In this document: in pieces, positions 1 to 11,938 of the stretch
Position numbering within the stretch: the stretch's first letter is position 1
Layout: every line of letters starts with the position of its first letter
DNA from: Eucalyptus grandis
Taxonomy: Eukaryota > Streptophyta > Magnoliopsida > Myrtales > Myrtaceae
Length of the DNA: 64,000 nucleotides
Reading direction: 5' to 3'
Assembly: GCF_016545825.1 (NCBI RefSeq)
Contig: NC_052617.1
Coordinates: forward strand, 3,606,001 to 3,670,000
The notes under the pieces: generated by a model
What the model saw: the letters and a program-made list of their open reading frames with translations, nothing else
Databases searched by the model: none
What the model was told of the DNA's origin: nothing
Position numbers and translations under genes: made by a program

Positions 1-81
1 TCGCACGCCATGCACTTCTGGGTCGTCCCCGCGAAAGCCATGACCCCCTCTATTGCTCTCGCCCCAACACTGCAGGAGTGA
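1..81 (+). CDS. possible 3' end of an upstream gene (partial)
   Basis: Frame 1 is open from the first base of the window to a TGA at 79-81 and ends in the peptide WVVPAKAMTPSIALAPTLQE. The stretch is GC-rich compared with the spacer that follows, and an AATAAA lies near 317, as expected for a 3' UTR. I do not recognise the peptide. It could equally be a chance open stretch, since only 26 codons are visible. Confidence 0.22.
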   Translation, partial: SHAMHFWVVPAKAMTPSIALAPTLQE

Positions 82-1413
82 GCCTCTCTTGTGTCTGTGT
101 GTGCCTCAAAATCAGTTGTGCGAAGCAGAAAGCAAATGAGGGTGCGGACGATAAGGCAAGAGAGAGGCAAAAAGAAAAGGGAAAGAAAGATGAGAGCCGG
201 TTTGCAGGTTAATGGGGGGACCAGGAATTTTGATTTTTTGAAGCGACCAGCGGAAAGCAATCATTTATTTTTGAATTTCGAAGCACCCGCCTGCCATCTG
301 GGCCCTTCCAAGTCATAATAAAAAGTGGCTTGCTTAGGCTTTAATCGGTGGGAACTCAATCTCAAGTATATAATCTGCAACGTCATGTGCACCACCATCA
401 TCATGGGCCCGTTTCTGACAATATTCCAACGAGCTCTTTAGCTAATGAACGGCTGTCCTGGCCAGTGAAGATGTTTATTAACGCGGGATCACTTAATATA
501 AGCACGATGCGAGCCGCTTGGCACCTCACGGAGCGCATCGCGCGAACGTGTACAGTGGTTTTTGTGGCAGGATCTTATTCCACGTCTCTGGCCTGCGCAC
601 CTGTTCTGGCATATATGGATCGCGCGTACCACGATATGGAATCTTTAGTGCTTTGCATGTCGTCCGAAAAATCGCACATCGAACAGCGTCACGGACAAGA
701 TGATGATGCGCTTGGACTAGTCAACAGTTCGGTCATGGGTCTGTCTTGACAGTTGGTGATGGCTTTTTGACCATGCAAAGGGGGAAGAAACATGAGGTGC
801 TGAGTGGGGCATGAGTGAGAGGAGATGCATTTTGGTTTCCCTCTTGTTGCCGGATCTGCAACCTTGCTTAAAATTTGAACGAGATGAGGACAAAAAGAAT
901 CCGTGGCATTTTCATTGGAGCGGTTGAGGGATTTGACGTTGGGCGGCCATTGTCATGGTCCCATGACAAGCTGTAGTTGTACATCAGATTTTTATCAAAT
1001 TAAATGAATTGTCGGTTGATCATTTGGCTGATAAATTGCACTATATAAAGTTCACCAAACAACCTCTAAAAAACAGATTTTTTTAAATGAAAAAGGGTTA
1101 AAACTGAAGACAAAAGTTTAACGTCCTAAATCTATTATCCCTCTTTTATCACCTAATAGGACTTTAGATAAACTCTTTAAAAGTTAATGGAAAAAAACTG
1201 GTATCCCAGGTCCTCCTCAATCGATTTATGCCTCAGCCGTACTGACAATATGATGATCATTTGTTATATACCGAGCCCGCCCAGGCCCGTTCTGTCCCAA
1301 AGGGCGAATTGGTGGGCTTGGGTGACAGCCTTACATTGAAAGGCCCGGCCCACCGAGGTTTGGTCTAGTCCCAGTCCCGCTCCCACCTATGTATTTCAAC
1401 CTACATGTCAAGT

Positions 1414-1458
<45 letters not shown>

Positions 1459-2261
1459 TCCACAGCTGTCTCCACTGACTTCTTGTGTGGAAATTCTAAA
1501 TAAGAAATCCATCGAATGAAGGCCTGATTGAGGGACTGAAGCAAGGACTTTCAGTTCATCGATTTACCTTTTTAGATGTACTTTTTCTATAGATTAGTAA
1601 CTTATTTAATCCACTTTCTTTTAGTACCTTTTTTGGCATGCCGATTAAGGATCGACTACCTTTGTATCTTCCAATTTCTTGTTTTTCAGCAAAATTGGAG
1701 AGACCGAAAGAGAGGCAAAAATATATAATGAGCGAGTGGATTGTGGACTTTTGTTTCTTTGAGTTTTTAATTGTTAATAAAGGAAAACAATTTTGACTGA
1801 TTCGAAGTCAATTCTGCCTTTGAACCAACATGTTCAATTCGATTCCTATGTAGAATTGGCGGTGTTGGAAATTAGACCGAATTTGGTCTATTTCTATTCT
1901 TCTTTTTTAACTCATGAACCCATCTAGTTCTCCTTAAAATTTGCTTGGAATCAAATTCATTAAGCTGATTTCAACTTATTTCCCAATTCGAACCGGGACC
2001 GTTGCTCAATCCTATAAAGCCGGTGCATGCATGGCATATAATTTGACTCATATTAGGTCTAAAAAGCCGCACTCAAGCCTTCCATGACTTTAACAACACA
2101 AGGAGTCCTTAACATCTCCTAAATAAAATGTTAGGCCTTTAAGGTGGAGAACATATCTTTATGTGACGCTTACATGATCAATACGGTGTGATCGATCAAT
2201 AACATTTCCTATCGATACGCATCTCTTTCCAGTTTATATTTTGATGAACTTGTTCCATCTC
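82..2261. other. intergenic spacer
   Basis: No gene recognised. Small open frames such as the one at 348-749 (133 codons, His-rich near its start) show no family resemblance. The stretch holds a possible poly(A) signal near 317 and a long (TC)n microsatellite, and becomes AT-rich towards the MULE-like element on its right. Confidence 0.6.
1416..1454. repeat. (TC)n microsatellite
   Basis: Uninterrupted TC dinucleotides of about 39 bp, in the spacer before the first MULE-like element. Confidence 0.95.
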
Positions 2262-2270
2262 GTGTTTTTG

Positions 2271-2777
2271 GGGAGTATTACAAAAAAAGTCTCAAATATA
2301 TTGCAATTGTACCAATTCAATTCTAAACTTTTTTTTTTTGCCAATTTAGTCCTAAACCTTTTACAATTATATCAGTTTAGTTCATCCAGCCAAAATTGAT
2401 CTGTTGGTGCTGATGTGGACGTTGGCCGTCCGGTTAAAGCTGACATGGCAAGTTTAATTTTTTTTTTCAATTTTTTTTGAATTTTTGAATTATTTTTTCT
2501 TTTTTCTTTTTTTTCCTCCTTCTCTTTCCTCTAGCCCACTAGCGCCGGCCAAAGGCGAGGGCTAGCGAGGCTTGTCCTCACCGGCCACTAGTGAGGTCGA
2601 CCCTCGCCTTGGATTTGGTGAGGGTCGACCTTGCTAGTGTCAACGAGCTTGGCTCTCGCCAGATCTAGCAGGGCCTCGCCTAGCGACGGTGAGATTGGTC
2701 TTACCAGCCCTTGCCTTTGGCCGAAAGGAGAAGGTGAAAAAAAAAAAAGAATTGAAAAATTCAAAAATATTAAAATT

Positions 2778-2823
<46 letters not shown>

Positions 2824-3010
2824 CGCCACATCGACTTTCATTGGACGACCGGTGTCACAAAAGTCGTACCGACCAGGCTAATTTTGACTGGATGAACTAA
2901 ATTGATATAATTATAAAAAGGTTTATAAATAAATTGATCAAGAAAATAAGTTTATGACTGAATTGACATAATTATAATAAGTTTATGATTTTTTTTTTGT
3001 AATTCACCCC
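2271..3010. mobile_element. non-autonomous foldback MULE-like element
   Basis: The ends form terminal inverted repeats: GGGGAGTATTACAAAAAAAG on the left, and GGGGTGAATTACAAAAAAAA when the right end is reverse-complemented. The inverted similarity continues inward. The left arm, with its 'atatcagtttagttcatcc' stretch, matches the reverse complement of the right arm around 2,890-2,910, and even the GC-rich core is partly palindromic. The element is flanked by GTGTTTTTG (2262-2270) and ATGTTTTTG (3011-3019), a 9-bp target-site duplication with one mismatch, which is the size made by Mutator-like transposases. It has no transposase coding. An (AT)n tract lies inside. Confidence 0.72.
2782..2818. 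repeat. (AT)n microsatellite
   Basis: Pure AT dinucleotide run inside the right arm of the MULE-like element. It breaks the pairing between the two arms locally. Confidence 0.95.
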
Positions 3011-3019
3011 ATGTTTTTG

Positions 3020-5177
3020 ACATGTGATGTTACCGCTCCATGAAGTAATTGTTTCAGCCACCTGAAAAGATTTGGCGATCGGATCGCACGTCACAAATTG
3101 AGCCAGTTCCCTTAAACAGGCCAAGCGGGCCCCATTGACCCAGCAAACTCATGACTACGATTGAGCCATATATGGGTTACGTTCGATCCTATTTTAGGGA
3201 TAACCAGAAACCAAACCCGATACTGGACCACGAGCTTGAACTAGGAACTCAGTCACGTACTCTACGTATCTAATAAAAGATGATCCGTATCTAGATTCCA
3301 GTAGCTTAACGACTCATACCTAATCCAAATAAAATGGTTGGATTTTATGTTTGATTGCTGAAGGTGATCCTAATTGTGATATAGGACTGCACAAGCTACA
3401 TAGCTTACATAGCCTCATATAATTAAAGAAAAAGACGTAACAAGAGATGTGTGCTAAGACCCAACAATCCAAATATGTGACGGATTTATACTCGGTACAT
3501 ATGTTGTGTTAAATAAATATGACATACCATCTACAATCTTGGGTTTGAAAAGTTGTTTAAAATGACTTGCTTCACGAACATCTAATATTGCATGCGCAAT
3601 TTCGTTATTTTCTAAACAGATTTCCTTACCTATGATTACCCCATTCGATGGATTTGCTATAATGATGTGGAATTCAAAAGAATTTAACAGAAATTATATC
3701 CATCTGGGTGAATATAGTATGATATAACCTCATTTTTATATAAAAAGGATGGATGACATGTTGTTAGGGATATGCAAAACAGATTGCTCGAACTAGGAAA
3801 CATTTAGATCGGAACAAACTAGCTGGTTTGATCTGACTCCCGAGAGCATCAATCTGGTCCCAGATTCCTAAAAGTAAAAGTGGTATTCGGGCGGTCTGAT
3901 TCTCTGTTCTATTCCAAAGGGGACCTTGACCAATTGATTAAAATAATTAGCTTATCATTAAATAGTGAAAAAAAAAGTGACTAGTTTCATTGAACTAAAT
4001 TGGAACCGATCACCCTTACACGTGGCAACTTTTTTCACAATTTGGTTGTATCGTGACTTCGGCGAGCCATGAGTCAATCGTTCGCGCAGGCGTGGCAATC
4101 TTACATTCATTCTTCCGAGCGTGACGAAGACACGCCAATCGCCAGTAAAATCCGTCGGCTTTTCTGGAAAAAAAAAATAGAACACAAAACAGAAGAAAAC
4201 AAACGAAAGAGTAATGCCAAAGCCAGAAAGAATTAGACAGAAACCGGGGCTTATCATCTGGGAGGGCATTTCAGACCAGTTTACACACGTGTACGTACGT
4301 ATATACGTGTTTCGTCGAAGCTTTGCTGAGTTCGGCCTGATGTCATTCCGGCCGGAGACGTTGACTTGTTCTAGAGAACGAGAGAGGGATGGTCGAAAAA
4401 GTCGAACGCGGTGATTCCTTGCGGGTCTCATGGCGATTCCTGTCCTCGGGCGGGGCTTGGTGGTCACACGATTCATCGTGTGTCTTCGGGCGGAAAGCAC
4501 GTTTTCGATGAGAAAAACTAGGGCTTACTGTTCGACTCGCCCGTGACCAATCAAAGTCAAAACACGATTCGTCGTGTCCGCTGTTGTTCTTCACATTTTG
4601 AGGGTAGTTTCGTGTGGAAAACGAAAGCACGCGGAACCAGTCGTTTCAATTAATATCAGAGTGGGTAAGCATTAATTATGGAGGATGAACTCGCAAAGGA
4701 GGAGGAGGAGGAGGAGGAGGAGGAAAAAAAGGAGGAAGGTCCAATTTTGTGAATGTTGGGGTAGGAGGGCCGTCGTTCCTCTCTAATACGGCAGCTACCC
4801 TACCAAGCTTAAGTCCGACTCGACTCGTGTATTTAGTGCGCGAAGCTCAACTTCAGCTTGAACGAGTATTAATTCTCCTACCTGGGCTTAACTCGATTGG
4901 AGAATCGAGACACCAGAGGTCAACTTGAGCACGATCAACTTATAAATGAAACTCGAGCTCAGGCTTAATAAGCTTGGACATTATGTGCTTTTAAGTATTT
5001 CGTGTCAATTTCGGATCAATATTGGATGTTTTTGGGAAGATATTAGAAGTCTAGACATGCTTGTTAGGCTCGTGGCCGTAAGGAGCTAAGTATTAATAAG
5101 CTTGAGCTTGACTTGACAAGATAACTGAGTAGCTTGAACTCGAGCTCAACTGAAAATATGCTGGTTGATCTAGAGTA
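3020..5177. other. intergenic spacer
   Basis: No gene recognised. Open frames on both strands around 3,958-4,630 overlap each other and have biased composition without family motifs. The part from 4,797 to 5,160 is rich in scattered ACTCGAG/GAGCTC/AAGCTT words typical of old plant MITE or SINE debris, but I could not define ends. Confidence 0.5.
4697..4724. repeat. (GGA)n microsatellite
   Basis: About nine GGA triplets followed by an A-run and two more GGA units. Intergenic. Confidence 0.9.
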
Positions 5178-5846
5178 GAGGAAAATTGTCCCAAATGTCA
5201 TGGACATATTATATGGCAGCTAATTTAACCTTAAACTTTGTAATTTGACCAATATAATCTTAAATCTTTTGATAGTTTTTTAATATAATACATTCAGCCA
5301 ATTTATGTCGAAAATTACTGCATGACGGTCTTAACTAGCACTAACCATCCAACATGTGGCATGACTAGTAACTAACATGAATATATTTTTTTCTTCTTCT
5401 TTTTTTTTTCCTATTCAATTGTCCATATTTTTCTTCGTTGGCCACAAGTGAGTAAGTCGTGCCCTTGCCGGTTACAAGCAACCTCGACTTGGTGAGGGGC
5501 GTAATGTTTAGATCTAGGCAAGGGTGTCACTCAGCAAATTTGAGTGAGGGTCGTGATGCCTCACTTGGATTTGGGCAAGGGTCATTGTCCATTGCTAAGG
5601 CCTCGATGACCTTGCCAACCAAAACTTAAGAAGATGAAGGAAGAACATATTGAAAAATTGAAAAAATTCCTCAAAACAATGTTATTTTAAGCCTCATCGA
5701 ACACGTCAAGGATTTCCGGCTTAAATTGGGTATAAGAGCTATATTGAAAAGTTATTGAAATTTTTAGGATTATATTAACCAAATTAAAAAGTTTACGACT
5801 GAATGATTACCATACAATAAGTTTGTAACTTTTTAGACAATTCTCC
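5178..5846. mobile_element. second foldback element, MULE-like
   Basis: Left end GAGGAAAATTGTC pairs with the reverse complement of the right end, GATGGAGAATTGTC. The arms stay complementary further in: for example 'taatataatcctaaa' of the inverted right arm matches 'caatataatcttaaa' of the left. Flanks are ATCTAGAGTA (5168-5177) and ATCTCGAATA (5847-5856), 8 of 10 identical, which looks like a decayed target-site duplication. The central GC-richer part contains inverted GTGAGG/CCTCAC words, as does the element at 2,271-3,010, so both may belong to one class. No coding content. Confidence 0.55.
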
Positions 5847-6125
5847 ATCTCGAATAGTCATATGGACAAGCCCGAGTTATTATGAGTAGCTTGATTTAGT
5901 TTCACCCCTACATGCATATAATCTCACTAGAACTATATATCGTTAAAATATTCAGGACTATTTGGCCAAATTAGATTGGAAAGTGTAGAACTAAATGAAA
6001 CGTTGTCCAATAGATTTATGATTTTTTAGACCATTCTTCCTCTCGAGTAGCCATCCAAATAACTCCGAGTTATTTGTAAGTAGCATGGCTTGATTTCGCC
6101 CCATGTATATATAATCTTACTACAG
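5763..6125. repeat. tandem duplication of the foldback element's right end plus flank
   Basis: Two diverged copies with a period of about 180 bp. The first runs through the right terminal repeat of the foldback element and on to 'cacccctacatgcatataatct'-like sequence near 5,910-5,930. The second repeats the same order at about 5,945-6,125 ('tttttagaccattcttcc...', then 'ctcgagtagccat...', then '...atataatct'). Local duplication after insertion fits best. Confidence 0.6.
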
Positions 6126-8459
6126 ATGTGCACAAGAACCTATAGATCTTATAGACCCTAAGGAAACCGACACGGTCTAGTAGGTTTCAAGGTGGTTGCA
6201 AGAGCTCGTATCTCAGGTTTAATGTTCCAAAATTTTGAAACTAGTGAATAAAGGGTACGCTCTAAAGTTTGATGTCATACCACCCTATAATATATGTAGC
6301 TGTAGAATGGTATATAATGCCATGTATACTATTTCTTAAGTATATATACTTATTTAATTGCGACACTCTCTTTTTCCTTTATGAACGTTTTGCTTAATTG
6401 ATCAGTAATCTGCAACTCCATGGAAAAAAACAAATCACCCGGTTCTACCCTCTCTCCCTTTCTCTGACGGGTTTGTCTCTCTTCAGTGAGCGAACGGTAT
6501 GTTTTAGTTCATGCTCTCAGTAAAATGTGATGGACTTTTATGTGAACTCATATATTCAAATAATTAATTGGTAGAAGTTGATGTATATCAATTTTTTTTC
6601 CACTTTCTAACGTTAGTATCATTTTCCAACCAAAAAAAAAAAAAAAAAAAACGTTAGCATCGTTTCATGATTATATTACTATTACATAATTTTTTTTGTA
6701 ATCTATGTTTTGGTTAAATGTTCAACGTGTTAATTACCTTACAAAATTTTTGTCAAAATGAATTATTTTTGAAAAAGTACAAAATATTATAGGATACCTC
6801 GAAACCTATAGATATAATTCAAGCACAAAATTTTTGGTTAGAGTGAATTGTTGTCTAGTCGAGCTTGGTGATTTGGTGCTGTAATTAGAGATCCTCTCCC
6901 GGCTACCTCGTCCAACAGTCCCTTTGTTCAATTCTGACTATACCATGTTGATCATAATTAGCATGCCATAAAATTCTATTCATCAAAGATCCCTTTGACA
7001 TCTGAATTTCCGTGATTCCCAAGCAATCGGTCCTCTTTTCGCAATTTGTGGCACATTAGAGACAAGACCTGGCCTTCGCGGATCCGATGCTGGTCGTTTA
7101 CATATAATGGGCATAAAAATTCAAGGCATGCGTGTTCAGATGGTCTAATCTTCGACAACCATTGAATTTTTAATCGGTCTCGAAGCTTTCGATCATCGAG
7201 TACGTCATTGCTGTGCAGGAAAAAAAAACATTAGAATTAACCAGCCGCGAAATTATCGCGGTGGCTAAGTCAACTACCCCGAGAGATTAAGGGCGCCAAT
7301 GAATTGCGTCGACCAAGATACCCTTCCTTCCGTTGGCATTCGGCTTCGAGAAGATGATATGAGCTTCATGTGAGGTAAAGTCAAAGGAGCACAAGATTCT
7401 ATATCGCCTGCTGAACTTGGCTACCGTGATGTACTGTGAAATTTGAGACTTATCAAAATGAGCACGATTTTTCTCCGCAACTTGGATTACATATGATGTG
7501 TGGACAAGAAAATGAAACTTTTTTTTCTCGATTTTCCACCTAGGTTTCATTCCTGAAAATAGTTTCCAACATGGACTTCATAAAAAAACTAAAAATTCCG
7601 ACATTTTGAAGTCTCAAGAAAAAAAGCAAAACTCTCTAAGATAATTAAAAGTATAATTGTTAACATATTTATTAACAGAAACAAAGAAGTGTATTTTTTT
7701 TTTTTTGAAGATATTGTTTCTGTATTAAATCTATTTTTCGATTACTATTCTATATCGAAATTTTTTAAAATTAATCAATATTAAGAAACGAGTTTTTATT
7801 TATTTTTAAATAAAATTATTCATCCTAAAGCGGCGGCAGATGCAATTTGATGGACATGGGTTCAGATAGTGATGTGATGTATGGTGAAATGACAGTGATG
7901 TGATGTGTGTAGAAATGATATAGATCTAGTTTTTTTTTTTTTTTTTTTGAGTTCTTTAAGTGCCCCCACCCCATTCCCCACGAGATACATGTTATTGAAT
8001 CGACTGCCTTTTTCCAGGCCGCATTTCCACGAATAATTCCAGGGCTTTTCTCTTTCTAGAGATCCCATTTCATTACGCTTTTAATATCGTCGTTTTCCAA
8101 TTTTTTTTTTTCAAAGGTCATGATGAACAAGCAACTTCCGAAAACTCAGTGAATTCAACCTCGAAATCATTCGTGTGGCTCGGTTTTTCCCCCCTCGACG
8201 GGGGCTCTAAATAAATGTACCAAGTCTCGGTTACCTTCTCTCCAAGAAAGTCAAACAAGACATGGTCATCGTTAAGAAGATTCTACCCGCAATTTTTTTT
8301 TATTCGTGAATTCGTCAAACCTTGTAGCTTGACCGCGTTGGTTGATCTTGTCCTCCAAGCCGCTCTCTCTCTACTTATACGGCTCTTCTTTGAAGAGATC
8401 AAGCCAAAACACCAAAATCCTCAGAAAACATAGCTAAGCAGACCTCCCTAGTTTCTCAG
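6126..8459. other. intergenic spacer and ZCF37-like upstream region
   Basis: AT-rich with long A and T runs (6632-6651, ~7690-7705, 7930-7949). No gene recognised. The last ~250 bp before the ATG at 8,460 is CT-rich, as in plant 5' leaders. A TAAATAAA at about 8,207 is the only TATA-like word I could see at a plausible distance. Confidence 0.5.
6609..6665 (+). mobile_element. micro-retroposon: poly(A) insert with target-site duplication
   Basis: Direct repeats AACGTTAGTATCATTT (6609-6624) and AACGTTAGCATCGTTT (6650-6665), 14 of 16 identical, flank an insert made only of TCCAACC and 18 or more A residues. This is the signature of target-primed reverse transcription that stopped almost at once. 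The final ACC before the A-tail matches the 3' end of the SINE at 32,107-32,351. Confidence 0.55.
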
Positions 8460-9287
8460 ATGTTGACCCCTTTCATCTGCGGCACTTCCGCTTTCCATCC
8501 GGAGGAAGACGACCAGCTGGACGGCACGAGCCCTTGCTCGTCGCCGAGGCGATCGTCGAGGAGGAGCGGCCACCACAACAACAAGGAGAACAAGAACCCG
8601 TACTCGACTCGCGGGCTCGACACGTTCGAGGCCCTCCTGTCCGACCTCCAGGAGAAGCGGCAGAAGATTTACACCCAGAAGGGCTCCGGCAACATCTCCC
8701 TCGTCCGGTTCGCCTTCACGAGCTCCAACGACTGCGTGCCTATTGTGGTCAAGAAGGATAAGGCTAACAAGCCTCGAGATCACAGGAGCAAGACCAATGG
8801 TCCTCGCGCTACCGGGGACCAGGCGGCAAGAAATTCGGACGCCCATCAGGATAAAAACTTACCCGACGAAACTTCGAGCGAGGTTAAGAAAGCGAGTGAG
8901 ACGAAGGCGGATCATTCGGATAAGAAAGCGAAGAACAAGAGCCTTGAGTGGGGATTCATGAGAATGAAGAATTGGAGGCGGCCTTCGTATTACATGCCCG
9001 TGGCTATCGTATTGATTCTGCTGTTCTTGGCCGTTTTCGGGCGGTCGGTCGCGATCCTGTGCACCTCGATCGGCTGGTACGTAGTGCCCACGCTCCACGC
9101 CAGGAGCTCGAGCAGTTCGCAGAAGCCGGCGACGACCAAGAAAAAGGAACTCGGCCGAAGATTGAGCGAAAACAAGATGGTGATCAACAATAACAGAAGG
9201 TCTTCCTCTCCTCCTAATAACAGGAGCGGCAACAATTCCGGCCCGGACAAGTCGGCCGACCGCCACGGCCACCGGAAAAGCTGGTGA
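8460..9287 (+). CDS. ZCF37-like: ZCF37-like single-pass membrane protein
   Basis: Intronless gene for 275 aa. The N-terminal part carries the conserved core of the plant ZCF37 family: a Ser/Arg-rich stretch (about 24-36), then NPYSTRGLDTFEALLSDLQE (46-65) followed by KRQKIY (66-71), then LVRFAFTSSNDCVPIVVKK (81-99). A charged Lys-rich linker (100-165) leads to one strong hydrophobic segment (about 178-200), after which the C-terminus is basic, Ser/Asn-rich and presumably disordered. The family is plant-specific with no known biochemical activity. A membrane anchor is inferred from the hydrophobic segment. The ATG follows a CT-rich leader and is the first in frame. High GC is confined to the coding part. 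No neighbour within 2 kb suggests a function. Confidence 0.8.
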   Translation: MLTPFICGTSAFHPEEDDQLDGTSPCSSPRRSSRRSGHHNNKENKNPYSTRGLDTFEALLSDLQEKRQKIYTQKGSGNISLVRFAFTSSNDCVPIVVKKDKANKPRDHRSKTNGPRATGDQAARNSDAHQDKNLPDETSSEVKKASETKADHSDKKAKNKSLEWGFMRMKNWRRPSYYMPVAIVLILLFLAVFGRSVAILCTSIGWYVVPTLHARSSSSSQKPATTKKKELGRRLSENKMVINNNRRSSSPPNNRSGNNSGPDKSADRHGHRKSW

Positions 9288-11600
9288 AAGCCTGGTCCGA
9301 ATTCGCTAAATTCCCAGTCCCCCCCCTGCACACTCTTTCTGTTCTTCTTCAGGTGTACAAAGACCATTTTGACTTCGCTGATGCATAAACCTTTTTTCTT
9401 TACGCTCTCAGCTTCATCTTAACATGTAGGTCGGTTTTTGATCCGCGATCTCGAACAGTTCGTTCTCCGTTGTAATCTTGATAATCAAGTGTAAATTACG
9501 AGTATGTAGGCGATGTATTAGGTCAGGGGACGCACCCCATGTCATGTAAGAACTGTAATGGCATGGTGGTTTTGGTTAAGAGTCCAGCGAGAAGCTTGCT
9601 GATCATCAATGAATAATGGGATTTGCTACCTTCTTCATTTCGTGCTTCGTACGTTCTTGTCCGAAACAGAAACCGATCAGAATACGTATGCTGATTGAGA
9701 ATCAAGATTTGGTATTGGCTGACTGACGGGAAGAGGAGGTGATGAGGAAAGGTAATGTCCGTTGAACTAACTGACCAGACAACTGCATACCAGATTCTCG
9801 AACTGCAAGAGCTGGTGTTCTTGCCGTACCTGGGGACTTAACCGTTCTAACTACATGAGCAGAACTAGAAGTGTCCAGGTGCCTCCATCGGTAAGCGAGA
9901 GGTGTGTATTCCTCGCGCTACGTTTCAGTTCAGATCACCCCGTTTTGCGCATTCTCTCGAGGCGATTCTAGGAGGAGTATGGGCTTTTGTGATTCAGTAA
10001 TTACCCGATCAAGATTTGCTTGGAGGCTCAAAAAGTCTCAAATGCTCCGAAAAACAAAAATGACAAGGAAAATTAGGTTAAGGCTACGGCATTTCTATTA
10101 ATGAATTGGCACGGGAGATCAAGATTTTTGGAGACAGAAGAATCACGAGATGATTCTAATGCCTAGTTAATTAACTTCTCTAATTGGACAATGTTTTATT
10201 TGGAACCTCGCATTATCTCTCTTTGAAAAGCTGGAAAGAGACGATAAGTGTTGACGACTCTTTCTGGATGTTATCATAAGGACCCCATATCCGTTAAGAT
10301 AGAGTCGTAACTATTTTGTGTTTTCCCAACTCAATAGTCCGACACTTATGAAACCGTCGCCATCAATGTGATTAATCGAGTTCTGAAATGTGATACAAAT
10401 AATTTGGCATATCTATCCATCTTAGCTCCTCGGCAGGAGGAAAACGAGTTCATGGGGCCAGGGTTCAAGAGAGGGTGGGACGTTTTGTCAAATCCCAAAT
10501 GGGACCGTTGCTTCGGTAGTCTATTTAATAAAGGAAAACTAGAGCACACCATTTGTAATTTTGTCAAGAAAAAGACAAAAGTACGGCCGCATAGAATTTA
10601 GGCAATTTACCTAATTCGTTATTATTAATTAGGGGCTTCTAGATGTGTATATATATAAACAGATGAATTTAGGAAGATGTGCATGTTTATTCCTTGATTC
10701 CCTTTTCTAGAAGTCCGATGACTTCCGGACCAATCGTCATTAAGATTTGCCGATAGAAAATGTAAAGTTATGGCAATGATTCTGGATGGGCATATTGTCT
10801 GTAGCTTATTTAATTAGCATATCAAAATGGAAAGCAACTTCTTTTATTTTTTAAATGTGAAAATACCAAATTAAAAATAACAATTCGACACGATTATACA
10901 TGAATAATCATGCCAATAGTTTAATTTTGATGGGTATGTATTGTGGGCATTGTTTTCATATGCTATGTCTATATCTTATTATCATATTATCGATACTTCG
11001 AATGTGTGCCACTTATTTATTAATCATCATACTAAAAAAGCAAGACCAAATAGAGAATGGGGCGTGTCCCCACCACCACCTCCACCTTATGCCATCCGTC
11101 ATTGGTGGCCTTTGCCCCTCGACGACTTCGCCGGCGTCGCTTCATCGCCCCTCTAGCAGAGACTAACCCCACCAACTCTATTCTCTCCTTAGCTCGTCTC
11201 TCCCTCTGTTAATGCCCATTCCGTCGTCCCTCAACACTCGTCACATGCCTTATTGGTAAGTGTCCCAAGATCTTGTACATTGCAATTGGTACTGTTGCTG
11301 CCTGCGAGGACGAGGCGCATGGCATAAAAGCTGAGAATTGAGATTTAGGCTTGGAAATTGCTCGAGCACGATTCAAGCCTTGCTGGGCTTTTCGAAGTCG
11401 ACAACCGTTTTCCAACCCCGAGTCAAGCGATGAAAGTACCGAAGAGGGGAGGAGGGCGAAATAAGGAGGGAGAGAGGAGGGATAGCCATTTGACGGGGCA
11501 CACTTGGAGGCCGAGGCGACGTCACGGGAGGAGGCAGGGGCGGCGGAGGAGGCGGCGGCGGCGGCGGCGGCGGCGGCGGCTCGTTAAGAGAAGAAGATTT
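9288..11600. other. intergenic spacer
   Basis: The 3' flank of the ZCF37-like gene, then AT-rich DNA with no recognisable gene. Small frames (for example 10,368-10,601 and 10,900-11,166) lack family features. From about 11,050 the sequence becomes GC-richer and low-complexity (CCACCACC, then GGC repeats) towards the next promoter. Confidence 0.55.
11551..11580. repeat. (GGC)n microsatellite
   Basis: About ten GGC triplets roughly 360 bp upstream of the CSA start codon. Probably in the distal promoter. Confidence 0.9.
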
Positions 11601-11635
11601 GGGTTAGAGTCACTCAAGAGATCGAATCACATGCA

Positions 11636-11710
11636 GGCCCAATAAAAGTACAGGAGCCCAGTTCAAATCTCCCAACACTCCCCTGCATTGGGCCGGTAAA
11701 TGTCGGCCCA
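11636..11710 (+). promoter_or_regulatory. CSA promoter with three site II (TGGGCC/GGCCCA) motifs
   Basis: GGCCCA occurs at 11636-11641 and 11705-11710, and TGGGCC at 11689-11694, about 230-300 bp before the start codon. Such motifs are bound by TCP factors and are typical of housekeeping and cell-cycle promoters in plants. A CATAAAAAGGG immediately after the last motif may serve as a TATA-like element. Inferred from sequence alone. Confidence 0.45.
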
Positions 11711-11775
11711 TAAAAAGGGAAAAAAATAAAAAACTTGGAATTCTCGAATCATCTTCCTCCTTCACCGCCGCCGTC

Positions 11776-11919
11776 CTCGTCGTCGTCGTCGTCGTCTTCT
11801 TCTTCTTCTTCTTCCTGGGCTCGAACCAGAACATTTCGCAGACGCCCTGAATCTCCTTCTTCCTTCTCAAGTTCTGAACTCGTTCGGAGCTTTGGAGAAG
11901 AGAGAGAGAGAGAGAGAGA
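11776..11919. repeat. (CGT)n, (CTT)n and (AG)n runs in the CSA leader
   Basis: CGT triplets at 11776-11795 run into CTT triplets to about 11813, and an AG run covers 11899-11919. All lie between the putative TATA region and the ATG at 11,939, so they would be in the 5' UTR. Confidence 0.85.
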
Positions 11920-11938
11920 CGAAGAAGATGCTCGAAGA

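Noticed and set aside
348..749. 133-codon open frame as a gene
   Set aside because: No family motif, no leader or tail signals, and an overlapping frame of similar quality.
3958..4630. Overlapping minus-strand frames as a gene
   Set aside because: Biased composition, frames overlap each other and a plus-strand frame; no domain recognised.
11735..11938. N-terminal extension of CSA
   Set aside because: The frame is open but has no ATG before 11,939, is low-complexity (Ser run from CGT/CTT triplets) and lies in the expected 5' UTR.
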